The notes beneath the pieces were generated by a model. The model saw only the letters and a program-made list of their open reading frames with translations. It had not been told where the DNA came from and searched no databases. A DNA stretch of 29,914 nucleotides from JASHVB01 sp049522565 (GTDB lineage: Bacteria > Pseudomonadota > Alphaproteobacteria > Acetobacterales > Acetobacteraceae): NCBI GenBank assembly GCA_049522565.1, contig JBEKNT010000036.1:1-29914 (forward strand), given 5' to 3'. The translations under genes and the position numbers were made by a program. Positions 23,129 to 29,914 of this stretch are shown here, one piece after another (positions within the stretch are counted from its first letter, which is position 1; every line of letters starts with the position of its first letter).

Positions 23129-23213
23129 GTCATTGCGAGCGAAGCGAAGCACTCTCCAGCCGAACTATCGCACCTCTGCACGCGGGAGATTGCTGTGCTT
23201 CGCTCGCAATGAC
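23129..23213. repeat. 'cattgcgag' intergenic hairpin repeat, copy 2
   Basis: The arms GTCATTGCGAGCGAAGC (23129-23145) and its exact complement (23197-23213) are 17 bases each, with degenerate inner sequence that still includes a GGGAGATTGCT block. It lies between the SDR gene and the NtaA-type monooxygenase, both on the plus strand, and belongs to the same family as 16803-16905. Confidence 0.85.
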
Positions 23214-23286
23214 AACGAAAATGCCGGGCTTGAAGTGCTGGAGTCAGGTCACTACGGTGTGGTGACAGGACACGGGGAACGGAACG

Positions 23287-24633
23287 ATGCGACAGATGGT
23301 GCTGGTAGGCTTCCTGCAAGCGCAGAACTGCACCATCCTGGCGAGTTCCTGGCGGCACCCGCTGTCGCGCTCGGATTTCACCACGGCTGCCTATTACCAG
23401 AAGATCGGCCAGGTGCTGGAGGCGGGAAAATTCCAGCTTGCGTTCTTCGACGACCGATTGGCGATGCCGGACATCTACGGCGGCAACCCGGCCGAGGTGG
23501 TGGCGAACGGCGTGCGCGTGGTGAAGCTGGATCCGGTGGCGACGCTGCTGGCGATGGGCTTCGGCACAAAATACATGGGCATCGGCGCCACCGGGTCCAC
23601 CACGTATTACGAGCCGTTCGACGTGGCGCGGCGGTTCCAGACCGTGGACCACATGATCGGCGGTCGCGCGGCGTGGAACGTCGTCACCTCGGTCAACGAC
23701 GGCGAAGCGCACAACATGGGGCGCGAGGTGCACCTTGCGCACGACCTGCGCTACGACCGCGCCGACGAATTCATGGAAATCGTGCTGTCCTGTTGGGAAG
23801 GCTGGGACGACGATTCCCTGGTGGTGGACAAGCAAAGCGGCCTGTTCGCGCATCCCGACAAGGTGCATCGGCTCGAGTATCACGGGAAGTTCCTCAACTC
23901 GCATGGCACGTTCACCGTGCCGCGCTCGCCGCAGGGTCATCCGGTGATCATCCAGGCGGGTGCCAGCGATCGCGGAAAAAAATTCGCCGCCCGCTGGGCC
24001 GAAACGGTGTTCGTCAGCTACCCGAATTTCGAGGAAGGTCAGCGGCAATATGCCGACTTCAAGGCGGCGGTGGCGGAGCATGGCCGCGACCCGGACAAGG
24101 TGACCGTCAACACCATCGCCTTTCCGGCGGTGGCGGAGACCCGTGCCGAGGCCGAGGACAAGATGGCCCTGACCGACTCGCTGTATCGCGAAGTGGACGG
24201 GCTGTCGCTATTATCCGAAGCGCTGAACTTCGACTTCAAGAAGAAGGGCATGGACGAAGCGTTCTCCGATGACGAGATCGCCGGCATGTCCGGCATGCGG
24301 GCGATGCGCGACCGGGTGCTGAAGATGACCGGGCGCAATCCGACGGTGCGGGATTTCCTGGAAGTGACCAGGCGCGGCCGGCCGCACGACGCAATCGTCG
24401 GCAGCGGCAAAGACGTGGCGGACCGGCTGGAGAAATGGTTCGTCGAACGCGCCTGCGACGGGTTCGTGGTAGCGGCGACGCATATCCCCGGGGCGTTCGA
24501 GGATTTCGTCCGCTTCGTGGTGCCGGAATTGCAGCGCCGCGGCATCTACCATAAGGACTACACCGGCGCGACACTGCGGGAGAATCTCGGCCTGCCGTAT
24601 CCGCCGATCGGCTGGTGGAAACCGCACGCCTAG
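23287..24633 (+). CDS. NtaA/SnaA/DszA-type FMN-dependent monooxygenase
   Basis: A 448-residue luciferase-superfamily enzyme of the nitrilotriacetate monooxygenase class. It opens MVLVGFLQAQNCTILASSWRHP, a typical NtaA-type N-terminus, and continues with FQLAFFDDRLAM, GIGATGSTTYYEPFDVARRFQTVDHMIGGRAAWNVVTS (a signature of the class), and GHPVIIQAGASDRGKKFAARWAETVF. Such enzymes take FMNH2 from a separate reductase and oxidise amines, sulfones or similar substrates. The start at 23287 follows GGGGAACGGA; an ATG nine bases further in is possible. It runs into DUF1326 after 11 bases, so those genes are likely one transcript. No reductase gene is in the window. Confidence 0.92.
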   Translation: MRQMVLVGFLQAQNCTILASSWRHPLSRSDFTTAAYYQKIGQVLEAGKFQLAFFDDRLAMPDIYGGNPAEVVANGVRVVKLDPVATLLAMGFGTKYMGIGATGSTTYYEPFDVARRFQTVDHMIGGRAAWNVVTSVNDGEAHNMGREVHLAHDLRYDRADEFMEIVLSCWEGWDDDSLVVDKQSGLFAHPDKVHRLEYHGKFLNSHGTFTVPRSPQGHPVIIQAGASDRGKKFAARWAETVFVSYPNFEEGQRQYADFKAAVAEHGRDPDKVTVNTIAFPAVAETRAEAEDKMALTDSLYREVDGLSLLSEALNFDFKKKGMDEAFSDDEIAGMSGMRAMRDRVLKMTGRNPTVRDFLEVTRRGRPHDAIVGSGKDVADRLEKWFVERACDGFVVAATHIPGAFEDFVRFVVPELQRRGIYHKDYTGATLRENLGLPYPPIGWWKPHA

Positions 24634-24644
24634 GGGGAACAAAA

Positions 24645-25268
24645 ATGTCCGGAACCAACTGGCAGCTCAGCGGTGAGTACATGGAGAGCTGCAACTGCGA
24701 CTACCTGTGTCCCTGCATCTTCACCAACCCGCAGGGCGAGGTGACCTACGACAATTGTACCGCCGCATTGATCTTCCGCATCGACCAGGGTCAGTCCGGC
24801 AGCGTCACCCTCGACAACCTCTGCTTCGCCCTGCTGATCTGCTCTGGCAAGATCATGGCCGATGGCAACTGGATCTTTGCCGCGGTGGTGGATGAACGCG
24901 CCGATGCGGCGCAGCGCCAGGCGTTGTCGGCGATCGTCAGCGGCCAGGCCGGAGGCACGCCGGGCATGATCCGCGCCAACCTGGTCAGCGACTTCCGCGG
25001 CGTGGAATTCAAGCCGATCGTGTTCACCATGGAGGGACTCAAGCGCTCGGTGTCGATCCCCGACATCCTGTCGTTCGACATTGCAGGCGTGGCCTCGCGC
25101 AACCGCAGCGGCGCGCCGTTCTTCATCGACAACACCGCCCATCCCGCCAACCGGCGGCTGGCACTCGCGCGCGCGACGCAACTTCACGTGCATGGCTTCG
25201 GGCTGAACCTCGACATGGTGGGCAAAGGCAATAACGGCCACTTCGCGCCGTTCGCCTGGGCAGCCTGA
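24645..25268 (+). CDS. DUF1326 domain protein
   Basis: A 207-residue soluble protein that matches DUF1326 over its length. It begins with the family's aromatic-acidic opening WQLSGEYMESCNCDYLCPC, in which four cysteines (C-x-C-x3-C-x-C) look like a metal or redox site, followed by FTNPQGEVTYDNCTA and DNLCFALLICSGKIMADGNW. The C-terminal part, ATQLHVHGFGLNLDMVGKGNNGHFAPFAW, holds several histidines. Function is not established to my knowledge. AGGGGGAAC precedes the ATG. It is followed after six bases by a DUF2182 membrane protein, a pairing I know from other genomes, which suggests the two work together. Confidence 0.88.
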   Translation: MSGTNWQLSGEYMESCNCDYLCPCIFTNPQGEVTYDNCTAALIFRIDQGQSGSVTLDNLCFALLICSGKIMADGNWIFAAVVDERADAAQRQALSAIVSGQAGGTPGMIRANLVSDFRGVEFKPIVFTMEGLKRSVSIPDILSFDIAGVASRNRSGAPFFIDNTAHPANRRLALARATQLHVHGFGLNLDMVGKGNNGHFAPFAWAA

Positions 25269-25274
25269 ACCCGC

Positions 25275-26036
25275 ATGTCGGCAACGGCGCTTTCCCGCGA
25301 CCGGATCATCGTCCTGCTGGCGCTGCTGGGCGTAACGATCCTCGCCTGGTTGTACCTCATCGCCGATCGCCAGCGCATGGCGGATATGGACATGCCCGGC
25401 ATGGCCGACATGGCGATGCCGATGCCCTGGAGCGTGGCCCGGTTCGCGCTGACCTTCGCCATGTGGTGGATCATGATGCTGGGCATGATGCTGCCCTCCG
25501 CCGCGCCGACCATCCTGACCTTCGCAACGATCGCACGGCGTCAGCGCGCCCAAGGACAGAAGTTCGTACCAACCTCGGTCTTCACCATCGGCTACCTGCT
25601 CGTGTGGGGCGCGTTCTGCGTGGCCGCCACCGCGCTGCAATGGGGCCTCGACCAGGCGGCGCTGCTATCGCCGTTGCTGGGAACCAACAGCGCGTGGATC
25701 GGCGGCGCGCTGTTCATCCTGGGCGGGCTGTACCAGTTCACCCCGTTCAAATACGCCTGTCTGAAACAGTGCCGTTCCCCCTTCGCCTTTTTGCTCAATC
25801 ACTGGCGCGACGGTTGGCAGGGGGCGTTGCGCATCGGCTGGCTGCACGGGCTGTATTGCCTTGGCTGCTGCTGGGTGCTGATGGCGCTGCTGTTCGCCGT
25901 CGGCGTGATGAACCTGGTATGGGTCGCGGCGCTCGCCGCCTTCGTCTTCGCCGAGAAACTGCTGCCCGGCGGCGTATGGATCGGCCGCGTTGCGGGCGCG
26001 CTGATGGTGGCATTTGGCGTGCACCTGTTGACGTAA
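25275..26036 (+). CDS. DUF2182 membrane protein
   Basis: A 253-residue polytopic protein with about six or seven hydrophobic segments, matching DUF2182. The N-terminal segment is followed by a methionine/aspartate-rich loop (MADMDMPGMADMAMPMPW), then the family signature MWWIMMLGMMLPSAAPTIL. Later blocks are YQFTPFKYACLKQCRSPF and WLHGLYCLGCCWVLM, with conserved cysteines and a histidine. The Met, Cys and His pattern suggests binding of a soft metal such as copper, but that is inference. It follows DUF1326 by six bases. No downstream partner is present; a palindromic repeat follows before the convergent acyltransferase. Confidence 0.88.
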   Translation: MSATALSRDRIIVLLALLGVTILAWLYLIADRQRMADMDMPGMADMAMPMPWSVARFALTFAMWWIMMLGMMLPSAAPTILTFATIARRQRAQGQKFVPTSVFTIGYLLVWGAFCVAATALQWGLDQAALLSPLLGTNSAWIGGALFILGGLYQFTPFKYACLKQCRSPFAFLLNHWRDGWQGALRIGWLHGLYCLGCCWVLMALLFAVGVMNLVWVAALAAFVFAEKLLPGGVWIGRVAGALMVAFGVHLLT

Positions 26037-26068
26037 CACCCATCGCCGGGAGGGTTGGCTCTTCGGCC

Positions 26069-26223
26069 GCCCGCACGCCGTCATGGCGGGCGAAGGCTCG
26101 CCATCAAAGCAACCGACAAGACCGTGGAACCCATGGGCGCGGTCCCCCGTGCTGCACCGTGTCGCCCAGCGGACAGGCGCAGCACGGGTCCCAATTGTGG
26201 CGGCCAGGGCGGTTCCGCGATGA
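26069..26223. repeat. Composite intergenic hairpin repeat between convergent genes
   Basis: The segment contains several stems: GCCCGC/GCGGGC (26069-26074/26086-26091), an alternative TGGCGGGC-GAAG-GCTCGCCA (26084-26103), and perfect 10-base arms CCCGTGCTGC (26146-26155) and GCAGCACGGG (26179-26188). The outer flanks GTCATGGCGG (near 26080) and CCGCGATGAC (ending at 26223) are also inverted with one mismatch. It lies between DUF2182 and the oppositely transcribed acyltransferase and could end both transcripts. Confidence 0.7.
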
Positions 26224-26240
26224 CAATGTGTTGAGCATGC

Positions 26241-27134
26241 TCACCGCCAGCGGCGGTGGAACCACAGCCATTGGTCGGGGTGCTCGCGCACCCAGCGCTC
26301 CACCACATCGGTGATCATCTGCGTCGCCGCCTTCACGTCCACCTGGCCCGCCGCGTCGCGCGGCAGCGCGAACGGCCCCTCCGCAAGGATGCGGAACCGG
26401 CGGTCGGGCAGGCGGATCACCCGCACCCCCACCACCGGGCAATCGAACTGCCGGGCGAGCCGGGCGACGGTCGGGTTCGCCTTGCAGCGCCGCCCGAAGA
26501 AGGTCACGTCCACGCCACGCGAGAAATGCTGGTCCACCAGCATGCCAAGATGCTCACCCCGCTCCAGCGCCGCCGCCATCTCCAGCGCCGCGTGCGAGCG
26601 GGTGCGGATCAGGTGCCCCATCAGCGGTGCGCGGATGCGGCTGATCTCCTTGGCCACCGCCTTGTTGTTCGGCATGCGATAGACCACGGCCGAGGGCAGC
26701 CCGTGCGCCGCCGCCGCCACCGCCGGCAGTTCCCAATTGCCGAGATGCGCCGCAAAGCACAGCGCCGGCTTTCCGTCATGCAGCAGGTCGAAGTACATTT
26801 GCTCATGCTCGGTGAGGATCCGGCCGCTGTTCGGATGCTCCGGATCGTAGTCCCACAGCCGCGCGAGATGCACGTACTCGCCGGCGACCCGGCCCAGATT
26901 GTCCCACGCGCCGCGCAGCGTCGCCGCGATCCAGGCCTTGTCGCGGTCAGGGAAGGCGGCGCGCAGGTTGGCGCGGCCGATGCGATGCGCCGGCAGGAAC
27001 GGTCCGACGCCGCGGGCGATCGCGCCGCACAGGTCGGCGGCGCGGTCCGGATTGGCGCGGCGCAGCACGTGCAGCAGCCACTTGACGATCCGCCCGACGA
27101 TGCGGTCGCCATAGAGCGACAGGCGGCGGCGCAT
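26241..27134 (-). CDS. Lipid A biosynthesis acyltransferase (LpxL/HtrB family)
   Basis: A 297-residue protein of the lysophospholipid-acyltransferase-like LpxL/LpxM family. The catalytic H-x4-E motif is HLGNWE (H130, E135), followed by AVVYRMPNNKAVAKEI, the second conserved block RGEHLGMLVDQHFSRGVDVTFFG, and a terminal EHPDQWLWFHRRWR, the family's signature. It adds a secondary acyl chain to Kdo-lipid A or a related glycolipid at the inner membrane. The first 25 residues are amphipathic, with a poor membrane anchor. Its ATG directly abuts the stop of the upstream dehydrogenase gene (TGAATG), implying coupled translation. Which of LpxL or LpxM it resembles more cannot be judged by eye. Confidence 0.93.
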   Translation of the reverse strand: MRRRLSLYGDRIVGRIVKWLLHVLRRANPDRAADLCGAIARGVGPFLPAHRIGRANLRAAFPDRDKAWIAATLRGAWDNLGRVAGEYVHLARLWDYDPEHPNSGRILTEHEQMYFDLLHDGKPALCFAAHLGNWELPAVAAAAHGLPSAVVYRMPNNKAVAKEISRIRAPLMGHLIRTRSHAALEMAAALERGEHLGMLVDQHFSRGVDVTFFGRRCKANPTVARLARQFDCPVVGVRVIRLPDRRFRILAEGPFALPRDAAGQVDVKAATQMITDVVERWVREHPDQWLWFHRRWR

Positions 27135-28166
27135 TCAGAGCTCGATCAGCAGCTTGCCGAACACGTCCCGGCTCTCCAGGCGGGCCAGCGCGGTGCGGAA
27201 GTCTTCCAGCGGATACACCGTGTCGATCACCGGCCGCACGCCGCCGGCAATGCGGTCCAGCGCACGCGACAGGGCCGACAGCGGCGAGCCGAAGGAACCG
27301 ATGATGCGGTACTGCTGCTGGAACAACTGCATCAGGTTGATGTTGCCCGACGGCCCGGAGGTCGCGCCGCAGGTCACCAGCCGCCCGCCGCGCTTCAGCG
27401 AGAACAGCGAGCCGGCCCAGGTGTCGGCGCCGGTATGCTCGAACACCACGTCCACCCCTTTGCGGGCGGTGAGCTTGCGCACCACCCCCTCGAACCGGTC
27501 CTCGCGGTAGTTGATCACGTGGTCGGCGCCGAGCGCCTTCGCCTTCGCTGCCTTGTCTGCGCTGCCGACCGTGGTGATGACGGTGCAGCCGATCGATTTG
27601 GCGATGCGAATGGCGATGCTGCCGATACCGGAGCCGCCGGCCTGGACCAGGATCCATTCGCCCGGTTCCAGCCGGGCATTGTCGAACAGCATGTGCTCTA
27701 CCGTGGCATAGGCGACCGGAACGGTGGCGGCGTCGCGCAGATCCACGCCGGGCGGGATTTTCACCGTCAGCCGTGCCGGATGGTTGGTCAGCTCCTGGGC
27801 AAAGCCGTCGATATGGAAGCCGCGCACGCCGGACGGGTTTTCGCACAGGTTCTCCCGACCGGTGCGGCACGGCTTGCAGGTGCCGCAGACCAGCGCGGCA
27901 TAGGGCACGACGCGGTCGCCAGGGGCGAGGCCACTGACGCCCTCGCCGACCGCGACCACCTCCCCCGCTGCCTCGGCGCCTACCACGAGCGGGTATTGCC
28001 GCTTGGCGAAGGCCATGCCGCGAAAGCCCCAGACGTCGATGTGGTTCAGCCCGACGGTGCGGATACGAAGCTGCACCTCGCCCGGGCCGGGCGCCGCGGG
28101 GTGTTCAAGCTGCGCGACGGCAACATCACGCTCGGCCAGAAGCTGCAGGGCGCGCATGGACGGCAT
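27135..28166 (-). CDS. Zinc-type medium-chain dehydrogenase/reductase (quinone oxidoreductase-like)
   Basis: A protein of about 343 residues with a GroES-like N-terminal domain and a Rossmann domain (VQAGGSGIGSIAIRIAKSIG, residues 174-193). The structural zinc lobe is present (C94, C97, C100 and C108 in VCGTCKPCRTGRENLC). The catalytic zinc ligands are not: the usual cysteine of the GLCHxD segment is asparagine (GLNHIDVWG), and the GHE histidine is alanine (GAEAAGEV). It therefore looks like a zinc-lobe MDR that reduces an enone or quinone with NADPH rather than an alcohol dehydrogenase. ATGs at 28166 and 28157 are both possible starts. It is immediately followed by the acyltransferase. Confidence 0.9.
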   Translation of the reverse strand: MPSMRALQLLAERDVAVAQLEHPAAPGPGEVQLRIRTVGLNHIDVWGFRGMAFAKRQYPLVVGAEAAGEVVAVGEGVSGLAPGDRVVPYAALVCGTCKPCRTGRENLCENPSGVRGFHIDGFAQELTNHPARLTVKIPPGVDLRDAATVPVAYATVEHMLFDNARLEPGEWILVQAGGSGIGSIAIRIAKSIGCTVITTVGSADKAAKAKALGADHVINYREDRFEGVVRKLTARKGVDVVFEHTGADTWAGSLFSLKRGGRLVTCGATSGPSGNINLMQLFQQQYRIIGSFGSPLSALSRALDRIAGGVRPVIDTVYPLEDFRTALARLESRDVFGKLLIEL

Positions 28167-28235
28167 GGGGATGGCTCGGCTCCGGGCGGTGGCGGGAGTG
28201 GTCCTAGTTGTCCAGCCGGGGCGGGGCAATCCCCG

Positions 28236-29378
28236 CTATCCGGCGCACGCCCGTATCTGCGCCTCGACGGGCATATCGGCGGACACGACGCGATTGCGGC
28301 CGGCGTCCTTCGCCGCGTACAGCCCGGCGTCGGCCCGCCCCAGCACCTGCTCTATCGTCCGGTCGGTGTCTCGCGCCATCGCCAGCCCGATGCTGACCGT
28401 GATGCCGATGGCGTGATCCCCGTGCACCAGTGGCGTTGCGGCGACACGCGCACGCAGGCGTTCCGCCACCTGCAAGGCTGCCTCGGTGGGAATCGCCGGC
28501 AGGATGATCGCGAACTCCTCGCCCCCCAGCCGGCCCAGCAGGTCCACCCCGCGCACGCCGGCGCGGAGCTGGGCGACGAAATGCTGCAGCGCCTCGTCGC
28601 CCACCAGGTGGCCATAACGGTCGTTGATCAGCTTGAAGTGGTCGATGTCGAGCATCAGCACCGCAAGCCCCCGGTCAACCGGCCGTGCGCATGCCAGCGC
28701 GCGTTGGCCGAGCGCCAGGAACCGCGCCCGGTTCAACGTGCCGGTCAGGCCGTCGATGGTCGCCATGCGGCGAAGCTGCGCTTCCAACTGCCGACGCTCG
28801 GCGATCTCATGCTCCAACTGGCGGTTCGCCTGTTCCGCCCGACGCGCGCTTTCGTCCGCGGTTTCCGCCAGCGATGCGAGATACGCCGCCTGGCTCTCCA
28901 GGGTTTCGGCATTGTAGCGTTGCTCGACGTTCAACCGTTCCGCGGCATCGCGCGCCAGTCGGTGCAGATCCTGCTCCTCCTTCACGGGAGTGATGTCGGC
29001 CCAGGTGAGAATGCGGCCGCAATCCGCACAGGGGACGCAGCGGAACAGCAGGCGTCGGCCATCGAGCAGATCGATTTGGGTCGGCGGTACGGCGCCTTCA
29101 CGCACCGCGGCTTCGCGCTGGTCGAGGTAGGTGGGCAGCTCCGACACCGGCACAGGGAACAACAGAATCGCAGCGGTATGCTCCAGCAGGGAACGGAACC
29201 CGGGGCCGGTGGCCAGCAGTTCCGGCGGCCCCGCCCACATCTCCGCAAAGCGGCGATTGGTGAACCGCGCACGCAGTTCGCGGTTCAGCAGGACGATGCC
29301 GACATCGACGAGATCAAGCGCCTCGGCCAGATCGCCGAGGATCGCCTCGGCAGGCTCGGAACTCAGGAGCTGCGGCAT
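28236..29378 (-). CDS. Diguanylate cyclase with PAS-like sensor domain (GGDEF)
   Basis: A 380-residue protein. Residues about 15-133 form a PAS-like domain (DLVDVGIVLLNRELRARFTNRRFAEMW, ending RILTWADIT). Residues about 135-205 are a coiled coil, and residues about 206-370 are a GGDEF domain. The active-site sequence is GGEEF (285-289), with metal-binding LDIDHFK before it and an intact inhibitory I-site R-x2-D (RGVD, 276-279). It should make cyclic di-GMP from two GTP, with product feedback. A cysteine cluster, CVPCADC (114-120), lies in the PAS domain and could bind a metal or respond to redox. There is no signal peptide or membrane segment, so it is cytosolic. The ribosome-binding site is weak. 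Confidence 0.94.
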   Translation of the reverse strand: MPQLLSSEPAEAILGDLAEALDLVDVGIVLLNRELRARFTNRRFAEMWAGPPELLATGPGFRSLLEHTAAILLFPVPVSELPTYLDQREAAVREGAVPPTQIDLLDGRRLLFRCVPCADCGRILTWADITPVKEEQDLHRLARDAAERLNVEQRYNAETLESQAAYLASLAETADESARRAEQANRQLEHEIAERRQLEAQLRRMATIDGLTGTLNRARFLALGQRALACARPVDRGLAVLMLDIDHFKLINDRYGHLVGDEALQHFVAQLRAGVRGVDLLGRLGGEEFAIILPAIPTEAALQVAERLRARVAATPLVHGDHAIGITVSIGLAMARDTDRTIEQVLGRADAGLYAAKDAGRNRVVSADMPVEAQIRACAG

Positions 29379-29507
29379 GGCGGCATAGTGTGGCGCTGCG
29401 AGGTTAGGCTTTGGTAAACGCCGGGTGCTTCCCGACGCATCGCTGGGATGCAGTCCTGCGTCACGTTGGCGTTCGACTGTGGCGCTTCGAGTGCGGCCCG
29501 TTCGGTG
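29379..29507. other. Upstream region of the diguanylate cyclase
   Basis: The part nearest 29378 must hold the cyclase promoter, but no clear -35/-10 pair was assigned. No coding sequence with a start and family match is seen between 29379 and the window end; frames through this region are short and interrupted by repeats. Confidence 0.4.
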
Positions 29508-29583
29508 GCATTGCGAGCGCAGCGCAGCAATCTCCCGCGCGCTGGTGCGATGTCCCGGGGAGATTGCGTCGCTGCGCTAGCAA
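29508..29583. repeat. 'cattgcgag' intergenic hairpin repeat, copy 3
   Basis: Begins GCATTGCGAGCGCAGCGCAG, has CAATCTCCC on the left and GGGGAGATTG on the right, and ends GTCGCTGCGCTAGCAA. The arms pair imperfectly. It belongs to the same family as 16803-16905 and 23129-23213 but is more decayed. Confidence 0.75.
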
Positions 29584-29593
29584 GAAACAACGC

Positions 29594-29708
29594 CCCCTCC
29601 CCTTGAGGGCTTGAGCGGCGAAGCGGATCAAGGCTGGGGGGAGGGGTCGGTCGGGGGGTCGCACCGACCGCCCCCTTCCCCCCAACCCCGTCCCTCAAAG
29701 GGGAGGGG
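29594..29708. repeat. Long nested inverted repeat, G/C-rich
   Basis: The outer arms CCCCTCCCCTTGAGGG (29594-29609) and CCCTCAAAGGGGAGGGG (29692-29708) pair with one bulged base. Inside are a G-run/C-run pair and a perfect CGGTCGG/CCGACCG stem at about 29648-29670. It looks like a dispersed palindromic intergenic element. Confidence 0.8.
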
Positions 29709-29791
29709 AGCCTCCTTCTCCCAGGGCCATCGGGCGAACGAAGCCATGCAAGGGCTGCGCCCGGGAGCCGTCCGGATGCATTCGGTGGTTC

Positions 29792-29857
29792 GCGGCATCT
29801 CACGGATGTCTCGTTGCGCAATGCACGAGACGTTGGCGCGTGGCATGAGAGGTTGCC
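29792..29857 (+). repeat. Dispersed repeat of the GGCGTCTC/GTCTCGT family, copy 3
   Basis: Begins GCGGCATCTCACGGATGTCT and ends GCATGAGAGGTTGCC. It aligns throughout with 5494-5559. Internally GTCTCGT and ACGAGAC can form a seven-base stem around TGCGCAATGC. Confidence 0.7.
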
Positions 29858-29890
29858 GCGGGCGCCGCTGGCCCGGATGTGGGGGAGCCT

Positions 29891-29914
29891 GCGGCGTCTC
29901 ACGGACGTCTCGTG
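29891..29914 (+). repeat. Dispersed repeat of the GGCGTCTC/GTCTCGT family, copy 4 (cut by window end)
   Basis: GCGGCGTCTCACGGACGTCT followed by CGTG repeats the first 24 positions of the copy at 29792 with two changes. It begins 34 bases after that copy ends, so at least two copies sit in tandem here. Confidence 0.65.

Noticed and set aside
26232..26243. Perfect 12-base palindrome TGAGCATGCTCA at the end of the acyltransferase gene
   Set aside because: Too short, contains the stop codon, and lacks a second site; probably chance.
26256..29417. A continuous plus-strand open frame of 1053 codons
   Set aside because: It is the antisense of three clear minus-strand genes (acyltransferase, dehydrogenase, diguanylate cyclase). 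Long antisense frames are common in GC-rich DNA; its translation is histidine/arginine-rich with no domain.

Overview
The window is GC-rich, tightly packed DNA with strong G/C preference at third codon positions. A tad/cpa pilus locus with tandem Flp pilins, an AlkK-type acyl-CoA ligase, nitrilotriacetate-type flavin monooxygenases and small palindromic intergenic repeats point to an alphaproteobacterium. Acetobacteraceae/Rhodospirillales is my best guess from protein style, but nothing here (no 16S) proves it. No CRISPR array, prophage, insertion sequence or replication origin was seen.

Layout. (1) 1-3000, minus strand: start of a tad (Flp/type IVc pilus) operon in the order flp-flp-flp-cpaA-cpaB-cpaC, with cpaC running off the left edge. 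(2) 3001-3970: about 730 bases with only weak gene remnants, then tRNA-Ser(GCT), whose 5' part is tandemly duplicated. (3) 3982-8293: a YfcG-like glutathione transferase divergent from exonuclease III, a repeat-bearing non-coding stretch, a fatty-acyl-CoA ligase and a small DUF6197-like protein. (4) 8560-12868: four glycosyltransferases on alternating strands, the first apparently frameshifted, with overlapping convergent 3' ends. (5) 13144-15708, minus strand: DedA / ATP-grasp ligase / UppP, readable as an undecaprenyl-phosphate recycling operon next to the glycosyltransferases. (6) 15835-16794: a zinc-type cation diffusion facilitator, followed by a near-perfect long hairpin.

(7) 16977-26036: a catabolic-looking block with an alpha/beta hydrolase-fold protein lacking the nucleophile serine, a luciferase-like monooxygenase, a divergent acyl-CoA synthetase, a crotonase with one of the two usual acid residues, an SDR lacking the catalytic tyrosine, an NtaA/DszA-type monooxygenase, and a DUF1326-DUF2182 pair. 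A MazE/MazF-type toxin-antitoxin pair with a palindromic operator-like promoter sits inside it. (8) 26241-29378, minus strand: a diguanylate cyclase, then a zinc-type MDR dehydrogenase abutting a lipid A acyltransferase. The right end (29379-29914) is non-coding and full of inverted repeats.

Several repeat families recur between genes: a 'cattgcgag' hairpin family (three copies), a 'GGCGTCTC...GTCTCGT' family (four copies, two of them inverted around about 370 bases beside xthA), and two further composite hairpins. The parts most worth a second look are the hydrolase/monooxygenase/CoA-enzyme block with its altered active sites, the undecaprenyl recycling operon, the duplicated tRNA 5' portion and the dispersed inverted repeats.
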